DNA of 64,000 nt, taken from Chloroflexota bacterium. Its GTDB lineage: Bacteria > Chloroflexota > Anaerolineae > Aggregatilineales > Phototrophicaceae. The position numbers were made by a program, and so were the translations under genes. Under the pieces are notes generated by a model. That model ran no database searches. It had not been told where the DNA came from and saw only the letters and a program-made list of their open reading frames with translations. The stretch covers positions 45,759 through 109,758 of the forward strand of contig JAPOSR010000034.1 in the NCBI GenBank assembly GCA_026709625.1. Direction: 5' to 3'. Shown piece by piece: positions 49,993 to 59,874 of the stretch (positions are counted from its first letter, which is position 1; every line of letters starts with the position of its first letter).

Positions 49993-50319
49993 TCAGCCAG
50001 GCTGCTGTGGTGACAGGTGGCGCAGATAGCTCCATGTGTAGATGCCGGTGTTGTGGCCATCGTCCCAGCTGGGCTGCAGCGCATAGTTGCCGACCGCGCT
50101 CAAGGCAGTGACGCCATACGAACGGGCGGGGCTCAGGGCGAGCAGGTCGTCGGGGGCGAAGTCCATGCCCATCTTGGCGTGGCCGCCGCGGCATTGGACG
50201 CAGGGGCAGGCTTCGCGCAGCTGCGCAAGCGGGTAGCGGCTGACCAGCCCATCGTCCCAGCGGATCGTCAGCTCCGCCTTGCCTTTGTCCAGCGTGATAT
50301 GGCTTGGCTTGGCGTCCAT
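49993..50319 (-). CDS. DUF971-family protein
   Basis: Small domain related to the N-terminus of gamma-butyrobetaine hydroxylases. TLDKGKAELTIRWDDGLVSRYPLAQLREACPC, CVQCRGG (three Cys) and the C-terminal VGNYALQPSWDDGHNTGIYTWSYLRHL are the family pattern, conserved in Fe-S-maturation-linked proteins. 108 aa from ATG 50319, GGGAGGA upstream; more codons are open upstream but begin inside the MITE-like element. Lies between the two element copies, 89 bases upstream of malE. Confidence 0.85.
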   Translation of the reverse strand: MDAKPSHITLDKGKAELTIRWDDGLVSRYPLAQLREACPCVQCRGGHAKMGMDFAPDDLLALSPARSYGVTALSAVGNYALQPSWDDGHNTGIYTWSYLRHLSPQQPG

Positions 50320-50427
50320 TGTGGGCGCATCCTCCCGCAACCGCGCCAGCGTCCAGCGCGTAATCGCTTCAAAGCGGCTGAAGCGCGCTTTTTCAGCCGG
50401 TTCGAGGGCATTGTAGCACATGGCGGA

Positions 50428-50603
50428 GGGAGTGGTGATTTTGATGGGTACGCGTTGCTTTGCCCCCACCCCTAAACCCCTTCCCCAAAATGAGGGAGGG
50501 GCTACCATGCTGCGGAAGCGCTGGCAAAACCCCTTCCCTCGTTCTGGGGGCAAGGTGCCGGGGATGGAGGCTTGGTTGCCATATCCACGCATTCACCACT
50601 CCC
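50428..50603 (-). mobile_element. MITE-like element, copy B (176 bp)
   Basis: Terminal inverted repeats GGGAGTGGTGA / TCACCACTCCC; inside, read on the minus strand, the same order of blocks as copy A. Flanks show only a degenerate direct repeat (GGCGGAG versus GACGGAG). It occupies most of the gap between the DUF971 and glycosidase-like genes and could carry or separate their promoters. Confidence 0.78.
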
Positions 50604-50699
50604 GACGGAGGGCATCTTCATCGCTGTCTCACCCATCTGCTAGGATAGACCTTTGCCATCCAGACGAAAGCAAGGTGCGTCATCAGACCATTTGAGCAT

Positions 50700-53225
50700 T
50701 TGCGGCGGCAACAGCTCGACCCCGAAACGCCATTTGATTATGTCATCGCAGCGGATGCCCGCGGCAGCCGCACAGATTATTGCGATGACCAAGCCTGGCG
50801 CGTGAGCCTGGGGGCGAGGCAAGAAGCGGCGCTGGCGTTTCAGACGCAATTTGGCGGTCGCGCCGACCTTGTCAGCCTCGAGCCAATCTTGCGCGTGGGC
50901 GACCACACCATCCAGCAGACCTGGGCCTATGCGCGGCAGCCTGTCATCACGCACTTCGCGCCCAACCTGATTCAGCTTGAGGCAGCGCCAACGGAGGATT
51001 TGGAGCTGGGCGCTCGCTTCTGGGCGATGGAGTCGCGGGCTGCTGGCGGCGAATTCCAGATGAGCAATCACAGCGGCGCCGATCTGTCTGTGCAATTGGA
51101 GTGGCATGGCAGCGTGCTCATCGGCGGACGCAAACGCCGGCTGAATGTGCTGACCCTCGCGGATGGCGCCTTGGCGCTGCACCTGGGCGAAATCGGCCGA
51201 CTTAACCCGGTGGTCACGCTGGAAGGCGCCAGCAGCGAAATCTATGGCGGACGCATCCGCGGCGCAAAGCTGGGCGCGCGCTTTTGCCTATTGGCGGGGC
51301 ATTCGGCGCGCGTTCCTTTTGTTTGCGCAGGGCTGGCCAACATGCGCGATTCTTTCAGCCTGGCCATGAACTGGCTGTCGCGCCCTTGGGACCCGCACTA
51401 TGCGCAGATTGATCGCCAGGCTGCCGCTGTGCCGACAATCAGCACAGGCAATGCCGACTGGGACCGCGTCATTGATTTGTCGTATGCCACCTTGCTGAAA
51501 GCCTTTATGAACAAAACCGACGCCTTGGCGCAGCCGTCATTTGTCGGCAGCCGGGCGGGCAATCGCGGCTGGAGTCGCAATGGACGCGGTGACGACCACA
51601 TCCGCAGCTGGGCCGGACAGGACCCGACGCTGGCTTATCTCGCTCTGCCGGCCATCGCTGGCATTGAGCCGGCGCTGGCCAAGGCAGTCATTCGCAATTA
51701 TCTGGCCACCCAAGACGCTAGCGGCTTCGTTGACCAACAGCCCGGCTTGGGCGGGCAGCGCCAACATAGGCTGATGATGCCGTTGCTGGCGCGCATGAGC
51801 TGGCTGGTGGTCGAGCAGACGGCAGACGAGGAATTCGCCGCGGAAATTGTTCCGGGCTTGCAAAAATTCTTCCAGCGCTGGCGTGCTGACGACCTGGACG
51901 CGGATGACGATGGCGCGCCGGAATGGCAGACAGAGCGGCAGTTGGGTTATGTGGCTTTCCCGACATTTGGCTTGGGGCGCGGCTGGGCGCAGGGGGTGGA
52001 TATCCGCCTGCTGGAAACGCCCGACCTGCTCGCGTATTTGATCTCCGAAGCCGATGCCTTGCGCCAGCTGGCGGGGATATTGGACGATGCCGATGCGCAG
52101 GCGATTTATACGCGCCAGCTTGCGCAGCTGGAAGCCACTTTGGAAGAATTCTGGGTGGGCGAATATTATGGTTACCGCGACCGCGACACGCACGCGCACG
52201 GACCTGGCATCGAGCTGCTGCGGGGTGGCGCTGGCGACGAGCGGCATGTCATCAACGAGATCTTTGCGCCGCCCGCCCGCGTTATCGTGCGCGTCGTCGG
52301 TGGCATCAGCCAGGCACCGCGCATCCGCCTTATCCTCGAAGGCGAGGACATTAACGGCGCGCCTTGCACGATCGAAGCCGGGGTCGACCAATTTAGATGG
52401 CAAAATCGACAAGGCGTGTTCACCTCGCCCCAGCCGCTTTCGACAATACGCAGCCTGCAAGTCGCAGGGTTGAGCCGCGTATACAAGGTCTATGCCAGCA
52501 GCATCGACACCAGCCGGCTGGATATCAACGCGCTGCTGCCCTTGTGGACGAACCGCCTGCCGAAGCAGCGGGCTGACGCTTTAGTCGCTTTGGCGCAGGA
52601 TGAGCAGCGCTTTCTGCGACCCAATGGCTTGTCGATGACCAGCGCCAGCGACCAGGACTTCGACCCGTCCAATGCGCGCGGCGGCGGCGGCATCTGGCTG
52701 TTTTGGCAGGCGCTGCTCGGCGAAGGCATGCTCGCCAGTGGCTTTCATGATGAATCGACCGCCCTTTTGAAAAGAACGCTGAGCCATCTGTCGCGTATGC
52801 TGGAGCGTGAAGGCCGCCTGGCGCAGTTTTATCATGCCGATGAGCTGCAAGGCTTTGGCGAAGCGCATCATTTGGCTGGCATCGTGCCGCTGAAGTGGCT
52901 GAGCGACGCGCTGGGCCTGCAGATTCGCAATGCGGAATGCGTACGGGTCGGCGGCAAGTTCAGCTGGGGCGCGCCCGTCCGCGTCGAGCAGCATGGCGTC
53001 ATCGTGCAGCGCAGCGCAGCTGGCACCGAAATCAGCTTTCCATCTGGCCACAGCGTAAAGCTCCCCGCCGATTCCCCCGCGCAACTGGTAACAGACCCCG
53101 CGCCTGCCAAGCCTGAAGCCGGCGAAGCGACCGCGCCGGCCGCCCCGACTGTCCCGGTCGATCCCAACCGCGGCACAGTGGCGATTGAGATTGAAGACGA
53201 CGTTGACGAGGAGCGGGCGCAATGA
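50700..53225 (+). CDS. Six-hairpin (GH63/MGH1-like) glycosidase-type protein
   Basis: The N-terminal ~230 residues are beta-rich; the middle is an (alpha/alpha)6 barrel with NRGWSRNGRGDDHIRSWAGQDP, a LDADDDGAPEW motif and GIWLFWQALL near the end. This pattern resembles GH63/mannosylglycerate-hydrolase-like enzymes acting on small glycosides. The C-terminal ~60 residues are a Pro/Ala linker and an acidic tail (EIEDDVDEE). No signal peptide is visible, so it should be cytoplasmic. TTG start at 50700 without a strong ribosome site. 841 aa. Its stop overlaps the next gene (ATGA). Confidence 0.75.
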   Translation: MRRQQLDPETPFDYVIAADARGSRTDYCDDQAWRVSLGARQEAALAFQTQFGGRADLVSLEPILRVGDHTIQQTWAYARQPVITHFAPNLIQLEAAPTEDLELGARFWAMESRAAGGEFQMSNHSGADLSVQLEWHGSVLIGGRKRRLNVLTLADGALALHLGEIGRLNPVVTLEGASSEIYGGRIRGAKLGARFCLLAGHSARVPFVCAGLANMRDSFSLAMNWLSRPWDPHYAQIDRQAAAVPTISTGNADWDRVIDLSYATLLKAFMNKTDALAQPSFVGSRAGNRGWSRNGRGDDHIRSWAGQDPTLAYLALPAIAGIEPALAKAVIRNYLATQDASGFVDQQPGLGGQRQHRLMMPLLARMSWLVVEQTADEEFAAEIVPGLQKFFQRWRADDLDADDDGAPEWQTERQLGYVAFPTFGLGRGWAQGVDIRLLETPDLLAYLISEADALRQLAGILDDADAQAIYTRQLAQLEATLEEFWVGEYYGYRDRDTHAHGPGIELLRGGAGDERHVINEIFAPPARVIVRVVGGISQAPRIRLILEGEDINGAPCTIEAGVDQFRWQNRQGVFTSPQPLSTIRSLQVAGLSRVYKVYASSIDTSRLDINALLPLWTNRLPKQRADALVALAQDEQRFLRPNGLSMTSASDQDFDPSNARGGGGIWLFWQALLGEGMLASGFHDESTALLKRTLSHLSRMLEREGRLAQFYHADELQGFGEAHHLAGIVPLKWLSDALGLQIRNAECVRVGGKFSWGAPVRVEQHGVIVQRSAAGTEISFPSGHSVKLPADSPAQLVTDPAPAKPEAGEATAPAAPTVPVDPNRGTVAIEIEDDVDEERAQ

Positions 53226-55024
53226 TGCGCATGCGGACGCGCCGAGACAAAAGCCTGGACAGCCGCGAGACGCCGGTTTCGCCCATGCAATGGCGGCGGC
53301 TGCTGGCGTATCTGGCTGGCTACAAACTGCGCCTGCTGGCGGCGACAGTCGGGCTGGTCTTTGCGGCTGGGCTGAGCCTGGTCTTCCCCGCCGTCATCCA
53401 GCAAGTCGTCGATTCAGTCTTTCGCGATGCCGCTGTCGCGCAGCTGGACACCATCACACTGGCGCTGCTGGGCGTGTTTCTGCTGCGGTCGCTGGCGAGC
53501 TTCGTCCAGACTTATAACATGAATTATATCGGCGAAAAAATTGTGGTTGATCTGCGCTGCCAGCTTTATGCGCACTTGCAGACGCTGTCTCTGCGCTATT
53601 ATGCCGACCGGCGCGTTGGCGAATTAATCAGCCGTCTCGCCTCCGATGTGACTGTGGTGCGCACAGTGCTCACCGGCAACATCGCCACTGTGCTGCAGCA
53701 GGCGCTCACGCTCGTCGGCGCGGTGGCGGTCATGTTTTTGCTGAACTGGCGGCTGACCCTGTTCATCATCGTGCTGATGCCACTGGTGGTCGTGGTCGGC
53801 ACCATCCTGGGCCGAGCCATCCAGCGCACCAGCGCCCGCGTGCAAGATGAACTCGCCGGCGCGACTGTCGTGGCGGAAGAAGTCTTCCAAAATATCCGCG
53901 AAGTCAAAAGCTTCGTGCGCGAGCAATACGAAATCAGCCGCTTCAACAGCGCGGTCGATGTGGCCTTTCGCGCGGCGGTCAAACTGCTGACTGTTCGCTC
54001 GGTCTTTGGTCCCATCATCGGCTTTATCGCATTTTCAGGCCTGGCGCTGATGCTGTGGTTTGGCGGTCGAGAAGTGCTGGACGGACGGCTGACAGCGGGC
54101 GAACTGGTCGCGTTTTTGATTTATGGCTTGACGGTGGCGGGCAGCTTCGCCGGTGTCATCGGCGTCTATTCGCAGCTGCAAGAAGCGCTGGGGGCGACCA
54201 AACGCGTCTTTGAGATCCTGGATACGCAGCCAGATGTGCGAGACGCGCCCCATGCGCGGAAGCTCAAGCCGGTGCAGGGGGCGATTGCGCTGCGCAGCCT
54301 CAGCTTTGCGTATGCGGCAGAAAAAGCTGTGCTGCGCGAGATTGATCTGGAGATCGCCGCTGGAGAGATCGTCGCCTTGGTTGGCCCCAGCGGCGCGGGC
54401 AAAAGCACCTTGTTCAACCTGATTACACGCTTTTATGACCCCGACTCGGGCGCAGTCTTTGTGGACGGCAGCGACATCCGCGGCGTCACCCAAGCCAGTC
54501 TGCGCGAACAGATCGGCATTGTCCCGCAAGAAACCTTGCTCTTCGGCGGCAGCATCCGCGAAAATATCCTCTATGGCAAGCTGGAAGCCAGTGAAGCGGA
54601 GATGATCGCCGCAGCCCGCTCTGCCAACGCCCACGACTTCATCAGCCAATTGCCCGATGGCTATGACACTGTGGTCGGCGAGCGCGGCCTCAAGCTAAGT
54701 GGCGGACAACGACAGCGGGTCGCTATCGCGCGCGCCTTGCTGAAAGACCCGGCCATCCTGCTGCTGGACGAAGCGACATCCAGCCTCGACAGCGAAAGCG
54801 AACAGCTGGTGCAAGAAGCGCTGGGGCGGCTGATGCGCAACCGCACCACCTTGATCATCGCCCACCGCCTGAGCACCGTGCGCGTGGCCAATCGCATCGC
54901 TGTGCTGGACGAGGGGCGCATCATCGAGCTGGGCACGCACGCCGAGCTAATCTCCGCGCGCGGCTTGTATGCCCGACTGTATGCGATGCAATTTCGTCAA
55001 GCCGACCTGCTCGCCACAACATGA
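53222..55024 (+). CDS. ABC exporter, fused permease-ATPase (MsbA-like)
   Basis: Six transmembrane helices in residues ~20-310, then a nucleotide-binding domain: Walker A GPSGAGKST near 391, Q loop VPQETLLFGG, signature LSGGQRQRVAIARAL, Walker B ILLLDEATSSLD, His in IIAHRLSTVR. 600 aa half-transporter, working as a homodimer. Substrate unknown (lipid, peptide or drug). Coupled to the glycosidase-like gene before it and the methyltransferase after it by ATGA overlaps, so all three are probably one operon. Confidence 0.93.
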   Translation: MMRMRTRRDKSLDSRETPVSPMQWRRLLAYLAGYKLRLLAATVGLVFAAGLSLVFPAVIQQVVDSVFRDAAVAQLDTITLALLGVFLLRSLASFVQTYNMNYIGEKIVVDLRCQLYAHLQTLSLRYYADRRVGELISRLASDVTVVRTVLTGNIATVLQQALTLVGAVAVMFLLNWRLTLFIIVLMPLVVVVGTILGRAIQRTSARVQDELAGATVVAEEVFQNIREVKSFVREQYEISRFNSAVDVAFRAAVKLLTVRSVFGPIIGFIAFSGLALMLWFGGREVLDGRLTAGELVAFLIYGLTVAGSFAGVIGVYSQLQEALGATKRVFEILDTQPDVRDAPHARKLKPVQGAIALRSLSFAYAAEKAVLREIDLEIAAGEIVALVGPSGAGKSTLFNLITRFYDPDSGAVFVDGSDIRGVTQASLREQIGIVPQETLLFGGSIRENILYGKLEASEAEMIAAARSANAHDFISQLPDGYDTVVGERGLKLSGGQRQRVAIARALLKDPAILLLDEATSSLDSESEQLVQEALGRLMRNRTTLIIAHRLSTVRVANRIAVLDEGRIIELGTHAELISARGLYARLYAMQFRQADLLATT

Positions 55025-55710
55025 CACTGCTGGCATTGGCGCTCGGGCTGGGGATCGTCGGCTTTTTGATCTGGTGGCTGCTGATCGAAACCGAAGGCGT
55101 CTATCTGGGCCGGCGCGTTGTGGTCGCGCTATACGACCTGGTGGCGCATCGCTACGACCGCATCAAACAATTCGATGACTATGCCGATCATGCGCTGGTT
55201 TCGCAGGCGCTCATGGCCGCCATCGCGCCCAAGACCGACCCGCTTATCCTCGATGTCGCGACCGGCACGGGGCGACTCCCCCTGCTGATGGCGCGCAACG
55301 CCGACTTCCACGGGCAGGTCCTGGGCATCGACGCCAGCCAGCGCATGCTGTCGGTGGCGCAAGAGAAAGTGGCCGCGCAGGGCTTTGCGGGCTTGGTCAC
55401 CTTGCTGCGGCAAGACGCGTCGCAGCTGGCTTTCCCCGCGGAGCAATTTGACGCCGTAACCTGCCTGGAAGCCTTGGAGTTTCTGCCCGACCAGGCTGTG
55501 GCGCTGGCCGAGATGACGCGCGTATTGAAGGGCGGCGGCCTCTTGCTGGCTACCATTCGCATCGACAGTCGCTGGATGCCCGACCGCGCCTGGAGCGAGT
55601 CGAAAATGCGCGAGGCGCTAAAAGGGCTGGGACTGCGCGATATTCACTTCGCCATCTGGCAGGCAGACTACAGCCAGGTCTGGGCGCGCAAGCCGGCAAC
55701 TGCCGCTTAA
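55021..55710 (+). CDS. Membrane-anchored class I SAM-dependent methyltransferase
   Basis: N-terminal helix (LLALALGLGIVGFLIWWLLI), then a UbiE-like methyltransferase: motif I LDVATGTGRLPLLMA, LGIDASQRMLSVAQEK, FDAVTCLEALEFLPD and the post-III region LKGGGLLLATIR. 229 aa. Overlaps the ABC exporter gene by 4 bases. The substrate is unknown; a membrane lipid or quinone-type compound is plausible. Confidence 0.88.
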   Translation: MTLLALALGLGIVGFLIWWLLIETEGVYLGRRVVVALYDLVAHRYDRIKQFDDYADHALVSQALMAAIAPKTDPLILDVATGTGRLPLLMARNADFHGQVLGIDASQRMLSVAQEKVAAQGFAGLVTLLRQDASQLAFPAEQFDAVTCLEALEFLPDQAVALAEMTRVLKGGGLLLATIRIDSRWMPDRAWSESKMREALKGLGLRDIHFAIWQADYSQVWARKPATAA

Positions 55711-55768
55711 ATTCGCTGCCTGACTTTGCTAGACTGCACGCATTGCCCGTCTGTCAAGGAAGTCCGCT

Positions 55769-57493
55769 TTGGAGCGATTGAACAAGAGGTTGGAAGCCGC
55801 CATAGAAAGCGCGCTGCGGTCTGCCCAGCACGATGGCGCGCTGCCGCAATTCACGATTCCGCGCATTCCCGCAAGCCCGCCCAAACGCGCCGGCCAAGGC
55901 GACTGGGCATATCCGGCGATGGGCTTGGCGCGGCTGGCTCGCAAGAGTCCGCTGGATATCGCCCGGCTCATCGTCGACCGGCTGCCAACGCTGGATTTCG
56001 CTGGCAAGATTGAAATCGCGCCGCCCGGCTTCATCAACTGCACAATCGCCGATGACTACTTGCGCAAACAGGTTGACGCCGCGCTGGCTGCTGAGGAAGC
56101 CTGGTTTCAACTGGATATCGGCGCGGGCAAGCGCGCGCAGGTCGAGTTCGTCAGCGCCAACCCCAGCGGTCCTATCACAATCGGCCACACACGCAATGCC
56201 GTGGTCGGCGATGCCATGGCGCGCCTGCTGGAAGCGGCCGGCTACGAAGTCCAGCGCGAGTATTATTACAACAACGCCGGCAACCAGATGATCATCCTCG
56301 GCAAGAGCCTGCAACTGCGTTATCTGCAGCAACTGGGCGAAAAAGCCGAGCTGCCTGCCGATCATTATCAGGGTGAATACCTGGTCGATATCGCGCGCGA
56401 CCTGGCGGCAGAACGTGGCGACTCCCTGCGCGGCGAAAGCTGGCAGGTCTTCAAAGACGTGGCTGAACAGGTGATGTTCGGCTGGATCAAGCGCTCGCTG
56501 GCCAGCATCCATATCGAACACGATGCCTTCTTCAACGAAACCTCGCTCTTCGAATCCGAGCATATCTGGTCTGTGCTAGAGGCGCTGCGCGCGAAGGGGC
56601 ATATCTACCAGGCGACGCACTGGGAAGGCGCGGGCGCCGACGAGATCGCGGATGTCGCCGCCAAAGGCTATCAACCAGCCACCTGGTTTCGCAGCACGAC
56701 CTTCGGCGATGAAAAAGACCGCGTCATGGTCAAGAGCGATGGCGTGCCGACCTATACCCTGCCCGACATCGCTTATCACAGCGACAAGTTGGAGCGCGGC
56801 TTTGATATCGCTGTCAATGTGTTGGGCACCGACCATTTTTCCCAAGCGCAGGTCGTCCGGCATGGCATTCGCGCGCTGGGGATGGATCCCGCGCCGATTG
56901 AAGTCATCTTCTTGCAGATGGTGCGCGCCGTGCGCTGGAACGCGGATCTGGGCGAATTTGCAGCGGTCAAGCAATCCAAACGCGCCGGCGACTTCGACAC
57001 ATTGGATGATCTGGTCGCTATGACCAGCGCCGATGCCGTGCGCTATCATATGCTGGCGCGCAGCCCCAATTCGCAGCTGGACTTTGATGTCGACCAGGTT
57101 GTCAAACAGAGCAATGAAAATCCGGTTTATTACATTCAAAATGCCTATGTGCGCTGTGCTGGCATCTTCCGCGAGGCGGCAGAGCGCGGTCTGGGCGATG
57201 CAGACGCCGACCTGAACTTGCTGGGCGAAAGCGAGCTGCGTTTTGTGCGCAAGGCGCTGGAAATCGGCAATGTCATCGAACAGGCGGTTCGACACTATGA
57301 GCCGCAAAAGATCGCCTTCTTCGCGCATGAGCTGGCTGGCGTCTTTCACCCGATTTATGACGAGGTGCGCGTGCTGCACAGCGAAGTGCCCGCCGAGACA
57401 GCCAAGGCGCGTCTGCGTTTTTACCGCGCGGCGCAGGCGGTCTTTCGCTATTTGCTGGGGCTGATGGGCATGAGCGCGCCAGAACGGATGTGA
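55769..57493 (+). CDS. argS: Arginyl-tRNA synthetase
   Basis: Class I synthetase. The HIGH motif is [13 protein letters not shown] near residues 130-142, followed by [52 protein letters not shown] stands in the KMSK position; anticodon-binding domain ends [40 protein letters not shown]. 574 aa. TTG start with AGGA 9 bases before it. Confidence 0.95.
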   Translation: MERLNKRLEAAIESALRSAQHDGALPQFTIPRIPASPPKRAGQGDWAYPAMGLARLARKSPLDIARLIVDRLPTLDFAGKIEIAPPGFINCTIADDYLRKQVDAALAAEEAWFQLDIGAGKRAQVEFVSANPSGPITIGHTRNAVVGDAMARLLEAAGYEVQREYYYNNAGNQMIILGKSLQLRYLQQLGEKAELPADHYQGEYLVDIARDLAAERGDSLRGESWQVFKDVAEQVMFGWIKRSLASIHIEHDAFFNETSLFESEHIWSVLEALRAKGHIYQATHWEGAGADEIADVAAKGYQPATWFRSTTFGDEKDRVMVKSDGVPTYTLPDIAYHSDKLERGFDIAVNVLGTDHFSQAQVVRHGIRALGMDPAPIEVIFLQMVRAVRWNADLGEFAAVKQSKRAGDFDTLDDLVAMTSADAVRYHMLARSPNSQLDFDVDQVVKQSNENPVYYIQNAYVRCAGIFREAAERGLGDADADLNLLGESELRFVRKALEIGNVIEQAVRHYEPQKIAFFAHELAGVFHPIYDEVRVLHSEVPAETAKARLRFYRAAQAVFRYLLGLMGMSAPERM

Positions 57494-57503
57494 GGAGCTT
57501 GCT

Positions 57504-58058
57504 GTGGGACTAAAGCCAGATCGCTGGATCAAAGACATGGTGCGCCGCCACGGCATGATTGATCCCTTTGTCGATGCCCAGGTGCGCGCCGGCGCAATTA
57601 GCTATGGCGTCTCATCGTATGGGTACGACATGCGCGTCGCGGACGAATTCAAGATCTTCACCAATGTGCGCTCGGCAGTGGTCGATCCCAAGCGCTTCGA
57701 CGCAGCGTCTTTTGTGGACTTCCGCGGCGATGTCTGCATCATCCCCCCCAATTCCTTCGTGCTGGCGCGCTCGGTGGAATACTTCCGCATCCCGCGCGCG
57801 GTGCTGACGATCTGCCTGGGCAAATCGACCTATGCCCGCTGCGGCTTGATCGTCAATGTGACGCCCTTTGAGCCGGAATGGGAAGGCTTTGTGACGCTTG
57901 AAATCAGCAATACCACGCCGCTGCCCGCCAAAGTGTATGCGAATGAAGGCTTGGCGCAGGTGCTCTTCTTTGAAGCCGACGAAGTCTGCGAACAATCGTA
58001 TGCCGACAAGAAAGGCAAATATCAAGGGCAAACTGGCGTGACGCCGCCGCGCATGTAG
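57504..58058 (+). CDS. dcd: dCTP deaminase
   Basis: Converts dCTP to dUTP (or dUMP if bifunctional). [63 protein letters not shown] (GKST-R loop and catalytic Glu) and the C-terminal [10 protein letters not shown]. 184 aa. GTG start with GAGGAG upstream, 10 bases after argS. Probably co-transcribed with argS. Confidence 0.94.
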   Translation: MGLKPDRWIKDMVRRHGMIDPFVDAQVRAGAISYGVSSYGYDMRVADEFKIFTNVRSAVVDPKRFDAASFVDFRGDVCIIPPNSFVLARSVEYFRIPRAVLTICLGKSTYARCGLIVNVTPFEPEWEGFVTLEISNTTPLPAKVYANEGLAQVLFFEADEVCEQSYADKKGKYQGQTGVTPPRM

Positions 58059-58070
58059 CGTATCTGCCTC

Positions 58071-58099
58071 TTGACGCGCGCGGCAACCTGCGCTATGCT
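58071..58099 (+). promoter_or_regulatory. Promoter of tRNA-Val
   Basis: TTGACG (58071-58076), 17-base spacer, TATGCT (58094-58099), 12 bases before the tRNA 5' end. Confidence 0.75.
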
Positions 58100-58111
58100 C
58101 GTATTGGCAAT

Positions 58112-58184
58112 GGGCGATTAGCTCAATTGGCAGAGCATCCGGTTTACACCTGGAAGGTTGTAAGTTCGAGTCTTACATCGCCCA
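58112..58184 (+). tRNA. tRNA-Val (UAC)
   Basis: Acceptor stem GGGCGAT/ATCGCCC with discriminator A; D arm TTAGCTCAATTGGCAGAGCA; anticodon stem TCCGG/CTGGA with loop TTTACAC, anticodon TAC; T arm GTAAGTTCGAGTCTTAC. CCA is not encoded. 73 nt. Confidence 0.96.
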
Positions 58185-58198
58185 TCTCTCATCTGGCA

Positions 58199-58224
58199 AG
58201 CGCTGGCTGATGCTGGCGCTTTTT
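58199..58224 (+). terminator. Rho-independent terminator of tRNA-Val
   Basis: AGCGCTGGC / GCTGGCGCT stem of 9 pairs (two wobble) with TGAT loop followed by TTTTTG, 14 bases after the tRNA. Confidence 0.75.
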
Positions 58225-58450
58225 GTTTGGCACGTTCGAAAAACCCAGTAATTGCGCAGCAGCGAGCTTCGCCGACGCATGAGCCTAGCGAGCCACTCCC
58301 CAAAATCAATGCTTTTTGCGCTGGAGACGATTATGCGCTAAGCTATCAATGCTTGTCTATCAGTCGCCAATGAATGCGCGAGCAGAGCCGCCTGCCGCTT
58401 CTGCTTTTTTTGATAGCCAACTCACCTATAGTCACGCAAAGGAGCGGATC

Positions 58451-59797
58451 ATGAACAAGCGAATTGGCAATTTCTCGCGGCGCGACTTCTTGAAAGCGGT
58501 CGGGGCGTTATCAGCCGGGCTGGCAGCCAACCCGCTCTTGCACAGCAATATCCGCGCCTTCGCCCAAGATATCGCTGCCCAGCCGCCGATCACCATTCTC
58601 ATCAACGACTCGCCTTGGTTTCCTGGCTTCGCGGCCATGGTCGAGCTCTACACCGAGTCGACCGGCAACGAGATTAACCTGGATGTCACGCCCTTCCCTG
58701 GCATGCTCGACAAAACGCGCAACGCCGTGCAAGCGGGCGAAAGCGAATATGACGCGGTCGCCATCACCGAACAGAACATCCCGTTCTTTTACAATTCGGG
58801 CTTGCTGCGCCCCATCGCCGACATCGACGCTGATTTCACGCTCGATGACCACATCATCAGTTATGGCGATGCGGCGAGATGGGACAGCGATCTGGGCGTT
58901 AACGGTCCTATGGGCACTATCCTCGGCGTGCCTATCAACGGCAACATCCAGCTCTATTATTATCGCCGCGACCTCTTTGAAGCGAATGGCATCGAGCCGC
59001 CCAAGACCTTTGACGAGATGGAAGCGATCGCCGAGCAGCTGGGCAGGCCGCCGCGCCTGTTTGGCAACGCCAATCGCGTCAACCCCATCTGGTGGGAATT
59101 CGGCGCCTACGTCGATAGCTACGATGCCGAATATGTACGCCTAGAAGACGATGGCAGTTGGTCGGTGGGCTTCGAGCGGCCGCAAGGCTTGGAAGCGGTC
59201 AATCGCTGGCTGCGGCTGGGACGCGACTGGGCGCCGCAGAATTATGCCGACCTCGGCCAGGGCGACTTGCTCGCGCTGATGGCGAGCGGGCGCCTCGCGC
59301 AGGTGCACATGGTGGGCGCTGCGGCTCCCAACTATGACAATCCAGACATCTCGGTGGTCGGCGGCAGCATGGGCGCGACCGTTGTGCCGGGCGTCACAGC
59401 CGAAGCCCGCTCGCCACGCACCGGCATGTGGGTCATGTGTCATCCCGACAACCTGCCCAGCGAGCGCGCCGCCGCAGGCTTGGAATTTGTCAAGTGGCTG
59501 ACCACCAAAGACAACCAGCTTGCCTATGCCAAAGCCGGCGCGATCCCCGTCCGCCAAGACACCTACGAAGAGCTTGCGACAGACCCAGTCGTCGGCTGGT
59601 GGGCGAGCGCCTTCGCCGAGAGCACGCCTTTCTTGCATCCCGAAACGCGCCTGCCCGAAACGCCGCTCATCCGCGACAGCGTCAGCACCCGCATGGCGCA
59701 GGCTTATGTCAACGAGATCAGCGCCGAAGACGCCGTCGCGCTGATGGCCTCAGAAATTCGCGCCATCATGGAGGACGCTGGCTACACGGTAGCCTAG
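58451..59797 (+). CDS. Tat-exported family 1 solute-binding protein (sugar ABC importer)
   Basis: Twin-arginine signal SRRDFLKAVGALSAGLAANP at the N-terminus. Mature part: TILINDSPWFPGFAAMVELYTESTGNEINLDVTPF, DAVAITEQNIPFFYNSGLL, GVPINGNIQLYYYRRDLFEANGI and C-terminal FVKWLTTKDNQLAYAKAGAIPVR, as in oligosaccharide-binding proteins. ATG 58451 with GGAG upstream; 448 aa. Heads a gene set with two permeases and, further on, glgA/glgC. The 226 bases before it (58225-58450) show no clear promoter or gene. Confidence 0.9.
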   Translation: MNKRIGNFSRRDFLKAVGALSAGLAANPLLHSNIRAFAQDIAAQPPITILINDSPWFPGFAAMVELYTESTGNEINLDVTPFPGMLDKTRNAVQAGESEYDAVAITEQNIPFFYNSGLLRPIADIDADFTLDDHIISYGDAARWDSDLGVNGPMGTILGVPINGNIQLYYYRRDLFEANGIEPPKTFDEMEAIAEQLGRPPRLFGNANRVNPIWWEFGAYVDSYDAEYVRLEDDGSWSVGFERPQGLEAVNRWLRLGRDWAPQNYADLGQGDLLALMASGRLAQVHMVGAAAPNYDNPDISVVGGSMGATVVPGVTAEARSPRTGMWVMCHPDNLPSERAAAGLEFVKWLTTKDNQLAYAKAGAIPVRQDTYEELATDPVVGWWASAFAESTPFLHPETRLPETPLIRDSVSTRMAQAYVNEISAEDAVALMASEIRAIMEDAGYTVA

Positions 59798-59874
59798 GCT
59801 GACGGACGAGCTGGATTGCGGGCGGCACATTCTGTCGCCCTGAGACCGACCTTCTGAAAGGAGGTTGGGCTGAT

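Noticed and set aside
58285..58310. CACTCCCCAAAATCA as another terminus of the MITE-like element
   Set aside because: Only a short mixed match with the order of blocks broken; coincidence is likely.
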